A stretch of 64,000 nt of DNA. Source: Saccharothrix sp. GTDB lineage: Bacteria > Actinomycetota > Actinomycetes > Mycobacteriales > Pseudonocardiaceae. The translations under genes and the position numbers were made by a program. The notes under the pieces were generated by a model. The model did no database searches and was not told where the DNA came from. It saw only the letters and a list, made by a program, of their open reading frames with translations. This document shows, piece by piece, positions 57,022 to 64,000 of the stretch; positions within the stretch are counted from its first letter, which is position 1, and the number at the start of each line of letters is the position of its first letter. Location of the stretch: the NCBI RefSeq assembly GCF_031180885.1, contig NZ_JAPSLK010000006.1:1-64000 (forward strand), in the 5' to 3' direction.

Positions 57022-57872
57022 TCCCGGCGGCGTTCGACTACGTGGCGCCGACCTCGGTCGAGGAGGCGGTGCGGGCGCTGGCCGAGGGCGGTGAGGACGC
57101 GAAGGTGCTGGCCGGCGGCCAGAGCCTGATCCCCGTGCTGCGGATGCGCCTGGCCGCGCCGACCCTGCTGGTGGACCTGTCCGGGCTCACCGAGCTGACC
57201 GGCGTGCACGACGAGGGCGATTCGCTGCTCATCGGGGCCATGACCAGGCACTACGAGGTCCAGCGCGACCACCTGGTCCGCGAGCACGCCCGGCTGCTGT
57301 GCCTGGCCACCGACACCGTCGCGGACCCGCAGATCCGGCACCGGGGCACGTTCGGCGGCGCGCTCGCCCACGCCGATCCGGCCGGCGACCTGCCCGCACC
57401 GGCACTAGCGTTGGACGCCGTGATGGTCTGCGCTGGTCCGCACGGGACGCGGGAGGTGCCCGCGGCCGAGTTCTTCGTCGACTACTTCACCACCGCGCTC
57501 GCCCCCGACGAACTGCTCACCCACGTCCGGGTGCCCAAGCTGCCCGGCTGGGGCGCGCACTACGAGAAGTTCAACCGGGTCGCGCAGGCGTGGTCGATCG
57601 TGGCGGTGGCGGCGGCCGTGGAGGTGTCCGGCGGGGTGATCGCGCAGGCCAGGGTGGGTCTGACCAACATGGGACCGACGCCCGTGCGGGCGCGGGGCGT
57701 GGAGGAGGCGCTGGTCGGGCAGCCGGCCACGGCCGAGGCCATCACCACCGCCGCCACCCGGGCCGCCGAGGGCACCGACCCGACGACCGACGGCAACGCC
57801 GACGCCGAGTACCGCGCCCACCTGGCCCGGGTGCTGACCGAACGGGCCGTGACCGCCGCGGTGGGCGCATGA
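57018..57872 (+). CDS. Molybdenum hydroxylase FAD subunit (CoxM type)
   Basis: 284 residues from GTG 57018 (GTGA overlap). FAD-binding motifs: KVLAGGQSLIPVLRMRLA (about residues 32-49) and RHRGTFGGALAHADPAGDLP (about 105-124). A C-terminal CO_deh_flav_C domain contains FNRVAQAWSIVAVAAAVEV. Transfers electrons out to a carrier or quinone. Confidence 0.95.
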   Translation: MIPAAFDYVAPTSVEEAVRALAEGGEDAKVLAGGQSLIPVLRMRLAAPTLLVDLSGLTELTGVHDEGDSLLIGAMTRHYEVQRDHLVREHARLLCLATDTVADPQIRHRGTFGGALAHADPAGDLPAPALALDAVMVCAGPHGTREVPAAEFFVDYFTTALAPDELLTHVRVPKLPGWGAHYEKFNRVAQAWSIVAVAAAVEVSGGVIAQARVGLTNMGPTPVRARGVEEALVGQPATAEAITTAATRAAEGTDPTTDGNADAEYRAHLARVLTERAVTAAVGA

Positions 57873-58498
57873 GGCTGGCACACCGGTTCACCGTCCCCGC
57901 GCCCGTGCCGGACGTGTGGGCGGCCCTGCTCGACCCGGCGCGGGTGGCGCCGTGCCTGCCGGGCGCGACCCTGACCGAGGTGGAGGGGCCGAAGTTCAGC
58001 GGCACGGTGAAGGTCAAGCTCGGCCCGGTCACCCTGCTGTACAAGGGGTCCGGGCAGTTCACGTCGGTGTCGGAGGAGGCGCACGCGGCCGTGATCAAGG
58101 CCTCGGGCAAGGACAGCCGGGGCAACGGCACCGCGTCCGCGACCGTCACCGTGACGCTCAACCCGGACGGGGGCAGCACGGCCGTGTCCGTGGTGGCCGA
58201 CCTGGCCGTCACCGGGCGGCCGGCGCAGCTCGGGCGCGGGCTGATCAGCGAGGTCAGTGGCCGGATCGTGGGTGAGTTCGCGGATTGCCTGGCGACGAAG
58301 CTCGTGCCGGGGGAGGCTGAGGGGGTGACTGCTTCCCCGACGCCCGCTTCCCGCCCGCCGCTGCGGGCCGTGCCGGACCAGCCGGTCGACCTGCTGGAGA
58401 CGGCGGGCGTGCCGGTGCTCAAGCGCGTGCTCCCGGTCTTCGCCGCCGCCCTGGCGGTGGTGTTCGTGCTGGGCCTGCGGCGCAGGCGGCGGCACTGA
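57869..58498 (+). CDS. CoxG-like SRPBCC protein with C-terminal membrane anchor
   Basis: 209 residues from ATG 57869 (ATGA overlap). CoxG fold: HRFTVPAPVPDVWAALLDPARVAPCLPGATLTEVEGPKFSGTVKVKLGPVTLLYKGSGQF, ATVTVTLNPDGGSTAVSVVADLAVTGRPAQLGRGLISEVSGRIV. A linker and one C-terminal helix (VLPVFAAALAVVFVLGL) with an RRRRRH end follow. CoxG anchors CO dehydrogenase to the membrane in Oligotropha; the tail here suits that role. Confidence 0.92.
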   Translation: MRLAHRFTVPAPVPDVWAALLDPARVAPCLPGATLTEVEGPKFSGTVKVKLGPVTLLYKGSGQFTSVSEEAHAAVIKASGKDSRGNGTASATVTVTLNPDGGSTAVSVVADLAVTGRPAQLGRGLISEVSGRIVGEFADCLATKLVPGEAEGVTASPTPASRPPLRAVPDQPVDLLETAGVPVLKRVLPVFAAALAVVFVLGLRRRRRH

Positions 58499-58524
58499 GC
58501 GCGCTGGGCAGGCGGCTGGTCCCG

Positions 58525-59586
58525 GTGTGGCTGGCCGCCTGCCTCGTCACGGCCTGCACCGGGTCACCGGTGGTCATCACGTCACCGCGCCCGGCGCCCA
58601 CGACGTCGTCGGTGGCCCCGCTGCCGTCGTTCACCCTGGCGGCGGGCGGCGACATCCTGATCCACCCCGCGCTGACCGAGCAGGCCGACGCCGACGGCGA
58701 CCGCGACTTCGTCCCGCTGCTGTCCGGGCTGCGGGAGGCGATCGACGCGGACCTGTCGATCTGCCACCTGGAGACCCCGCTGTCCGCGCCGGGCGCGCCG
58801 ACGTACGGCTACCCGGCGTTCAGCGCGCCGCCGGAGGTGGCGACGGCCCTGAAGACCATCGGCTACGACTCGTGTTCCACCGCGTCCAACCACACGCTGG
58901 ACCGGGGTTCCGGCGCGATCAAGACGACCTTGGACGTCATGGACGCGGCGGGCCTGGCCCACACCGGCTCGTTCCGGTCGCCCGAGGAGTCGTCGACGCC
59001 GTTGCTGCTGGACGCGCGCGGGGTGAAGGTCGGGCACATCGCGTTCACGTACGGCTTCAACGGGATTCCGCTGCCCGAGCCCTGGATGGCGAACCAGCTG
59101 TCCGTCGAGGGCGTGCTCGCCGCGGCCCGAGCCGCGAAGGCCGCCGGCGCCGAGGTCGTGGTCGCCAGCCTGCACTGGGGCGCGGAGTACCGGCACGAGG
59201 CCACGCCGGAACAGCGCCGGATGGCGGCGGAGATCCTGGCCGACCCGGCGGTGGACCTGATCATCGGGACGCACGTGCACGCCGTGCAGCCGATCGAGCA
59301 GATCGGCGGCAAGTGGGTCGTCTACGGCATGGGCAACGAGGTCGCCCGCCACTCGGAGCCGCGGGGGATCACGGAAGAGGGCATCGTGACGCGGTTCAAG
59401 TTCGTGAAGGACGCTTCGGGGTGGAAGGTGGAACACGCGGAGTACGTGCCCACGCTGGTCGAATTCGGGCCGCCCATTCGGGTGGTGGACCTGACGCGGG
59501 TGGAGCGGACTCCTCGGCGTGCGGAGGCGTTGCAGCGCACGGAGAGCGTGGTCGCCAGCATGGGCAGCACGATCAAGCACCCGTGA
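58525..59586 (+). CDS. CapA-family lipoprotein (PgsA/calcineurin-like)
   Basis: 353 residues from GTG 58525. The lipobox LVTAC comes only 11 residues after this start, giving a short signal peptide; a non-ATG start slightly upstream (RRLVPVWLAACLVTAC) would make a normal one. CapA motifs: LAAGGDILIHPALTEQ, SICHLETPLS, SCSTASNHTLDRGSGAIKTTLDVMDAAGL, VVVASLHWGAEYRHEATPEQR, IIGTHVHAVQPIEQI, YGMGNEVA. The family is tied to poly-gamma-glutamate synthesis, but most members have unknown roles. It follows coxG by 26 bases. Confidence 0.87.
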   Translation: MWLAACLVTACTGSPVVITSPRPAPTTSSVAPLPSFTLAAGGDILIHPALTEQADADGDRDFVPLLSGLREAIDADLSICHLETPLSAPGAPTYGYPAFSAPPEVATALKTIGYDSCSTASNHTLDRGSGAIKTTLDVMDAAGLAHTGSFRSPEESSTPLLLDARGVKVGHIAFTYGFNGIPLPEPWMANQLSVEGVLAAARAAKAAGAEVVVASLHWGAEYRHEATPEQRRMAAEILADPAVDLIIGTHVHAVQPIEQIGGKWVVYGMGNEVARHSEPRGITEEGIVTRFKFVKDASGWKVEHAEYVPTLVEFGPPIRVVDLTRVERTPRRAEALQRTESVVASMGSTIKHP

Positions 59587-59589
59587 CGG

Positions 59590-60480
59590 TCACCAGTTCA
59601 GGCCTTCGCGCAGCAGTACCTCGCGGACGAGCGTGACGTGCCGGCTCGGTGTCGCGCCTGCCCGTTGGGCCAGGTAAGCGGTGTTGATCGGCGGGTCCTC
59701 CGGCGCGACCAGCGGCACCAAGGCGCCCGAGGCCAGTTCGTCCGCGCACAGGTAGCGGGGCAGCACGGTGACGCCCGCGCCCGCCACCACCGCGGACAGC
59801 ACGCCGCGCAGGTCGGGCATCACGACCGCCGCCTGCGTGGTCAGCCGCACGCCGAACACGTGCCGCCAGTACCGGCGCGCGATGGGCAGGTCCTCGGCGT
59901 AGGTCACCAGCGGCGCGTCACCCAGGGTCTCCTCCGTCAGCCGGGACGCCCACGCGGGTGCCGCCACCAGCACGAACTCCTCGTCCATCAACGGCACGGC
60001 GGTCAACGTGCGCCCGCGTGGCCGGAGCGTGGAGATCACCAGGTCGAACCGGCCCGCCCGCAGCCCCTCCAGCAGGTCGTCGGTCAGCCCGGTCGTGATC
60101 CGCAGCCGCAGGCCTTCCGCCACGTGCGGCGCCAGCGCGGGCAGCACCCGCAGGCACAGGACCTCCGCCGGCCCGGCCAGGTGCACGGGTTCCGGCGGGG
60201 CCGTCGGCCGGCCCCGGTCCAGCACCGCCGCCAGGTCGTCCAACGGCCGCGCCACCTCGGCGGCCAGTTCGTCGGCCACCGACGTCGGCCGCACCCCGCG
60301 CGGCAGCCGTTCGAAGAGCTGGCGTTCCATGCGCTGCTCCAGCAACCGGACCTGGCTGGTCACGGTCGGCTGGGACAGCCCGAGCACGCGTGCCGCCGAC
60401 GTGAACGACCCGGACCGGTGCACGGCCAGGAACGTCCGCAGCAGCGCCAAGTCCAACCCATCAGCAGGCTTATGGGACAT
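59590..60480 (-). CDS. LysR-family transcriptional regulator
   Basis: 296 residues from ATG 60480 (ATG 60489 also in frame). Winged helix: LDLALLRTFLAVHRSGSFTSAARVLGLSQPTVTSQVRLLEQRMERQLFERLPRGV; a LysR substrate-binding domain follows (LRLRITTGLTDDLLEGLRAGRFDLVIST, AVVAGAGVTVLPRYL). Divergent from a DJ-1/PfpI gene, its likely target. Three bases separate its stop from the convergent capA-like gene. Confidence 0.93.
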   Translation of the reverse strand: MSHKPADGLDLALLRTFLAVHRSGSFTSAARVLGLSQPTVTSQVRLLEQRMERQLFERLPRGVRPTSVADELAAEVARPLDDLAAVLDRGRPTAPPEPVHLAGPAEVLCLRVLPALAPHVAEGLRLRITTGLTDDLLEGLRAGRFDLVISTLRPRGRTLTAVPLMDEEFVLVAAPAWASRLTEETLGDAPLVTYAEDLPIARRYWRHVFGVRLTTQAAVVMPDLRGVLSAVVAGAGVTVLPRYLCADELASGALVPLVAPEDPPINTAYLAQRAGATPSRHVTLVREVLLREGLNW

Positions 60481-60492
60481 GATGACCATCCT

Positions 60493-60506
60493 ATTGGTGC
60501 ACCGAT
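60493..60506. promoter_or_regulatory. Candidate LysR operator
   Basis: ATTGGTGCACCGAT is a nearly perfect 14-bp palindrome centred in the 51-base gap between the divergent LysR and DJ-1 genes, the usual place for a LysR box. Confidence 0.5.
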
Positions 60507-60531
60507 GGCAGTCCGGCCTACCGTCGAGGAC

Positions 60532-61209
60532 ATGGCAAAGATCCTGTTCGTGCTGACCGGCGCCGACCACTGGACGCTCGCCGACGGCACCCTCCACCCG
60601 ACCGGCTTCTGGGCCGAGGAGTTCGCCACGCCCTTCCGGACGTTCACCGAGGCGGGTCACACCGTCGTCGTCGCGACCCCGGGCGGCGTGGTGCCGACCG
60701 TCGACAAGGGCAGCCTGTCCGCCGAAGCCAACGGCGGTCAGGCACAGGCCGACGCGATCGCGGCGGAGTTGGAAGGCGCTTCCCAGCTGCGGGAGCCGCT
60801 CAAGCTGGAGGACGTCGACCTGGCCGAGTTCGACGCCGTCTTCTACCCCGGCGGCCACGGCCCGATGGAGGACCTGGCGGTGAACGCCGACTCCGGCCGC
60901 CTGCTGGCCCGGGCCTTGGGCGAGGGCAAGCCGCTCGCCGTGCTGTGCCACGCACCCGCCGCGCTGCTCGCCGCCGGTGACGCGTTCGCGGGCTACCGGG
61001 TGACCGCGTTCACCAACGAGGAGGAGAAGCTCGCGGGCTTGGCGGACAAGGCGAAGTGGCTGCTCCAGGACCGCCTGGTGGAGTTGGGCGTCGACTTCGT
61101 GGCGGGTGCGCCGTTCGCGCCGAACGTGGTAGTGGACCGGAACCTGTACACGGGCCAGAACCCGTCGTCCTCCGGCCCTCTGGCCAAGCAGATGCTGGAA
61201 GTCCTCTAG
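60532..61209 (+). CDS. DJ-1/PfpI family protein (Hsp31-like)
   Basis: 225 residues from ATG 60532, with GAGGA upstream. The nucleophile elbow is LAVLCHAPAALLAA (Cys about residue 144), with the neighbouring acidic residue in YPGGHGPMEDL and TGFWAEEFATPF near the N-terminus as in Hsp31/YDR533C proteins. These act as glyoxalase III, deglycase or chaperone under electrophile stress. Probably controlled by the divergent LysR regulator. Confidence 0.9.
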   Translation: MAKILFVLTGADHWTLADGTLHPTGFWAEEFATPFRTFTEAGHTVVVATPGGVVPTVDKGSLSAEANGGQAQADAIAAELEGASQLREPLKLEDVDLAEFDAVFYPGGHGPMEDLAVNADSGRLLARALGEGKPLAVLCHAPAALLAAGDAFAGYRVTAFTNEEEKLAGLADKAKWLLQDRLVELGVDFVAGAPFAPNVVVDRNLYTGQNPSSSGPLAKQMLEVL

Positions 61210-61229
61210 CGGCTCACGCCGCCAGGGGG

Positions 61230-62162
61230 TCACAGGTTCCGCACCCTCGCCACGCGGTCCAACCACTTCCGCGTGGTGGCCTCATCAGCGGCGAACTCCG
61301 CGAACCGGTCGGGCACGGGCGCTTGCCGCAACACCGGCAGCGCCCCGTCCACCGGCACCAGGGAAGCGCTTGCCACGTCCCCGTCCAGCAGCGGCAGTGT
61401 GCCCAGGCCGCACGCGAAGTCCAGTTCCGGCAACGCGCCCGCCAGTGCGAGCCCGGCGGCCATGCCGACCGACGTCTCGACCGCCGACGACACCACGCAC
61501 GGCAACCCGCACGCCTCGGCGACCTCCAACGCCCGCCGCACCCCGCCCAGCGGGGCGACCTTGATCACCGCCACGTCCGCCGCGCCGGCGACCGCGACCT
61601 TCAGCGGGTCCTCGGCGCGGCGGATCGACTCGTCCGCCGCGATCCGGACGTCCACCCGCCGCCGCACCGCCGCCAGCTCCTCCACCGACGGACACGGCTG
61701 CTCGACGTACTCCAGCCCTTGCGCGGCCTTGTCCAGTTCACGAATGGCCCGGACGGCCGTGTCCACGTCCCAGGCCGCGTTCGCGTCGACCCGCACAGCG
61801 CCCTTGGACCCCAACGCGTCCCGCACCGCCGCGACCCGCTCCAGGTCGTCGGACAGCGGCGTGCCCGGGTCGGCGACCTTCACCTTGGCCGTCGAACACC
61901 CCGAGGCGGCAACGATCGCGTGCGCACGCTCCGGCGACACCACCGGCACCGTGCAGTTGACCGGAACGGACTCCCGGACCGGCTCCGGCCACCCGACCTC
62001 CGCCGCCTCGACCGCCGTCCGCCACCAAGCCACGCACTCGGCGTCCGAGTAGTCGAGAAAGGCGCAGAACTCACCCCACCCCCGCGCCCCTTCGACCAGG
62101 ACACCTTCCCGAACGGTGATGCCCCGGAACCGATTGCGCAGCGGAATCGAGTAAACCAACAC
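61230..62162 (-). CDS. menC: o-Succinylbenzoate synthase
   Basis: 310 residues from GTG 62162 (TTG next). Enolase-superfamily signature: substrate Lys in TAKVKVADPG, metal ligands in VRVDANAAWD, LEYVEQPCPS and RIAADESIR, second Lys in VAVIKVAPLGGVRRA. The N-terminus MLVYSIPLRNRFRGITVREGVLVEG fits actinobacterial MenC. It dehydrates SHCHC in menaquinone synthesis. No other men gene is adjacent in the window. Confidence 0.9.
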   Translation of the reverse strand: MLVYSIPLRNRFRGITVREGVLVEGARGWGEFCAFLDYSDAECVAWWRTAVEAAEVGWPEPVRESVPVNCTVPVVSPERAHAIVAASGCSTAKVKVADPGTPLSDDLERVAAVRDALGSKGAVRVDANAAWDVDTAVRAIRELDKAAQGLEYVEQPCPSVEELAAVRRRVDVRIAADESIRRAEDPLKVAVAGAADVAVIKVAPLGGVRRALEVAEACGLPCVVSSAVETSVGMAAGLALAGALPELDFACGLGTLPLLDGDVASASLVPVDGALPVLRQAPVPDRFAEFAADEATTRKWLDRVARVRNL

Positions 62163-62221
62163 CCGCCGACCCTAAATCCCTCCACTCCCCGGATCGGATC
62201 GAGGGCTGGGCCGGATCGAGG

Positions 62222-62983
62222 CTAGATCGGGTCAAGCGCAGCCACCCGCCGCAACGCCCTCTCCGCCAACTCGGGATCGGTATCGCCGACCTCCGCGGCA
62301 ACCTCCTCAACGGCGATCCGCAAGGCAGCCGCGAACTCGTCCACCCGCCGATCAAGTTCCGCCAACGCCCGCGTCGACTCGGCGATCTCCGCCGCCAACC
62401 CCACCCGGTTCTCCGCGCGAGCCAGGGCGTCCCGCACCACAAGGCTCTCCCTCAGCGCGACCAACGCCCGCCACAGCAACACTTCCACGCCCCGCAGGCA
62501 AGGTGAGTCGGACACCTCCGCGACCGCCAGGAAGTGCTCACACATCCGCCGAGCCCGCCGCCGCTGCTCAAGGTCGGAGAACTGCTCGCAGTGCACGACA
62601 TCCCGATCGGATGCCGCCACCACCACATCCCACTCAGAAACCCGAGGCCGAACCCAACCCACCACGCCGAACCCCACCAGCACCGCCCCCACCAGCCCGA
62701 CTTTCCAGCCCGGCGACGGCACCACCACCCCGATCACGCCACACAACGCCACCCCAACCCCCGCCAATAATCGCCCCCGCCTCCCCCGAGCCCGCCGAAC
62801 AGCCCGCGCAACAGCCGCCCCCCGCCCAGCCGCCCCCACACCGGCCTGAGCCCACCCATTCGCACCCCGCCCAGCCCCAGCCGCACGCCGCTCTGCCCCA
62901 GGCCGCCCAGCCGCATCCACCTCAGCCCCAGGCCGCCAAACCCACCAGCGAGGCACCGGCCGAAGCCGCACCACCACCGTCAT
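62222..62983 (-). CDS. Membrane protein with coiled-coil C-terminus, unknown function
   Basis: 253 residues from ATG 62983. An Arg/Ala/Gly-rich N-terminus (about 1-68), two membrane helices (LLAGVGVALCGVIGVVVP and VGLVGAVLVGFGVVGWV, about 70-110), then a soluble domain of about 140 residues (WDVVVAASDRDVVHCEQFSDLEQRRRARRMCEHFLAVAEVSDSPCLRGVEVLLWRALVALRESL) ending in heptad-like helices. I do not recognise the family; the membrane-plus-helical-domain layout is the only support. Confidence 0.65.
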   Translation of the reverse strand: MTVVVRLRPVPRWWVWRPGAEVDAAGRPGAERRAAGAGRGANGWAQAGVGAAGRGAAVARAVRRARGRRGRLLAGVGVALCGVIGVVVPSPGWKVGLVGAVLVGFGVVGWVRPRVSEWDVVVAASDRDVVHCEQFSDLEQRRRARRMCEHFLAVAEVSDSPCLRGVEVLLWRALVALRESLVVRDALARAENRVGLAAEIAESTRALAELDRRVDEFAAALRIAVEEVAAEVGDTDPELAERALRRVAALDPI

Positions 62984-63651
62984 CCCGCAGCCACCCACCC
63001 AGCCCCGGCGCAACCGACCCCTCAACCTAGCGCCCCCTCATTCCACCCCCTCCGCCCACTCACTCCCCACCGGCCCCGCGACCTCCTCCTACTCCGGGAC
63101 GCGCGACCCCCACCCCGGTTCCCAAACCCGCATGTCCCCCGATCGTGTACTCCCGCCCCCGCCCCTCTTCACTCGCCGCACCCACCCCCAATCTCCTTCC
63201 CACCGCGGCCTCCCAACCACTCCCACCCAGCGCAATCCCTCCCACCGCGACACCGCAACCCGCCTTGTCCACGGCAGGGCGCGTTAGTGGCGGGGTGCGC
63301 GGCGTGGCGGATGCGGTTGTGTGGGTGATGCGGCGCGCAGCCGGGCTGGCGGCGCGGCGAGGGCGCGGCACGGGGAGGGCGCGGCGGAGGCGCGGGAGTG
63401 GCGGGCGCGGTGCGGTGGGCGCGGTGGGGCGGGTGCGGCGAGGGCGGCGCGGTGCGGCGGGCGCGGTGGGGCGGGTGCGGTGTGGCGGCGTTGGGTGCTT
63501 CGTGGCGCGGCTCGTGCGGGGTGGTGGCGGGTAGGGCAAGGGGGCGTGGGGTGGTTGGGTGGCCGCGCGACCCTTCCTCACATCACGGGACGCGTGAGGT
63601 GAGGAAGGGTTCCGGATTCTGCATGTCACACGATCGGGTGGCCGCCCGGGG
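62984..63651. repeat. Gene-free region with skew switch, direct repeat and long hairpin
   Basis: To 63280 the plus strand is C/A-rich; from 63285 to 63540 it is almost pure G/C/T with G dominant. In the G-rich part a 34-bp sequence at 63405-63438 recurs at 63447-63480 with one change. A hairpin of 16 paired bases with one mismatch (63571-63587 with 63593-63609) ends the region near the helicase 3' end. CGGGACGCG and GCATGTC motifs occur at 63094/63130 and 63586/63621. No credible gene. Confidence 0.6.
63571..63609 (-). terminator. Hairpin terminator of the XPB-like gene
   Basis: CCCTTCCTCAC-A-TCACG (63571-63587) pairs with CGTGA-G-GTGAGGAAGGG (63593-63609), loop GGACG. On the minus strand it begins 43 bases after the helicase stop codon. 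Confidence 0.75.
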
Positions 63652-64000
63652 CTACGGGACCTCGGGGAGCTTGGGGCCCAGCAAGTCGTCCGCGTCCACG
63701 ATCTTGTAAGCGTAACCCTGCTCCGCCAGGAAACGCTGCCGGTGAGCCGCGTAGTCGGTGTCCAAGGTGTCCCGCGACACCACCGAGTAGAAGTGCGCCT
63801 GCCGCCCATCCCCCTTGGGCCGCAACAACCTCCCCAACCGCTGCGCCTCCTCCTGCCGCGACCCGAACGTGCCCGACACCTGCACCGCCACCGACGCCTC
63901 CGGCAGGTCGATGGAGAAGTTCGCCACCTTCGACACCACCAAGGTCCGAAGCTCGCCCCGCCGGAACGCATCAAAAAGCGCCTCGCGTTCCTTGTTCTTC
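63652..64000 (-). CDS. XPB/Rad25-type DNA helicase, C-terminal fragment
   Basis: The gene runs off the right edge; about 116 C-terminal residues are visible. They start KNKEREALFDAFRRGELRTLVVSKVANFSIDLPEASVAVQVSGTFGSRQEEAQRLGRLLRPK, containing helicase motif V and motif VI (QRLGRLLRPK), and end with GYAYKIVDADDL. This is the superfamily 2 XPB helicase of actinobacteria and archaea, linked to nucleotide excision repair. Confidence 0.93.
   Translation of the reverse strand, partial: KNKEREALFDAFRRGELRTLVVSKVANFSIDLPEASVAVQVSGTFGSRQEEAQRLGRLLRPKGDGRQAHFYSVVSRDTLDTDYAAHRQRFLAEQGYAYKIVDADDLLGPKLPEVP

Noticed and set aside
63145-63602. Plus-strand frames in the G-rich stretch before the XPB gene
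   Set aside because: Composition is almost only Gly, Arg, Ala and Val produced by GCG/GGC repeats; no ribosome site fits and frames overlap in all registers.

Overview
The window is about 72% GC, with dense, often translationally coupled genes, many GTG and some TTG starts, and actinomycete-only families (DasR, DUF3263/LytR_C pair, GroEL2 with a Gly-Gly-Met tail, Rv0435c-like AAA ATPase). It looks like chromosome from a filamentous actinomycete, most likely Pseudonocardiaceae (Saccharothrix/Actinosynnema/Lentzea type); the genus is inference.

Layout. 0-3.1 kb: end of a sugar ABC permease, then an aldo/keto reductase and an amidohydrolase-type lactonase (an oxidative deoxysugar route), and a secreted serine hydrolase. 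3.1-12.1 kb: amino-sugar locus with a FadR-type regulator, nagA, an operon on the minus strand (binding protein, two permeases, GH3 N-acetylglucosaminidase, SIS-domain deaminase/isomerase) and the divergent regulator dasR. 12.3-17.4 kb: MFS exporter, PLP dehydratase, membrane protein, secreted S1 protease. 17.6-26.7 kb: thiamin biosynthesis in two arms (thiO-thiS-thiG and thiC-thiD), each behind a TPP riboswitch, plus thiE and small regulators. 26.9-40.2 kb: zinc-ribbon protein, LysE exporter, def, DUF3263/LytR_C pair, AAA ATPase, pssA, psd, moeA, AIM24 protein, cspA, a Ser/Thr kinase and CIRCE-controlled groEL2; gene order here resembles M. tuberculosis Rv0414c-Rv0440. 41.2-43.9 kb: frameshifted ltrA-like gene, sigma factor and partner. 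44.7-50.0 kb: a second amino-sugar operon (cutC, binding protein, two permeases, GH20 hexosaminidase). 50-52.1 kb: PspC protein, frameshifted quinone oxidoreductase, AraC regulator. 52.5-58.5 kb: molybdenum hydroxylase (form II CODH-like) operon with a gutted coxE. 58.5-64 kb: CapA lipoprotein, LysR regulator/DJ-1 pair, menC, a membrane protein and the C-terminus of an XPB helicase.

How it fits together. Five sites match the DasR operator (dre): before nagA, between dasA and dasR, inside the GH3 gene, over the start codon of cutC, and over the stop codon of cutC just before the second transporter. Import of GlcNAc/chitooligosaccharides by two systems, hydrolysis (GH3, GH20), deacetylation (NagA) and deamination (SIS protein) would thus answer to one regulator encoded here. 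The most interesting point is that CutC, usually called a copper protein, sits between two dre sites at the head of the second operon.

Noncoding DNA is unusually patterned: four copies of a roughly 45-bp element placed just after stop codons in the same orientation, two related palindromic repeats, several tandem arrays, and several GC-rich stretches of 400-1000 bp without credible genes.
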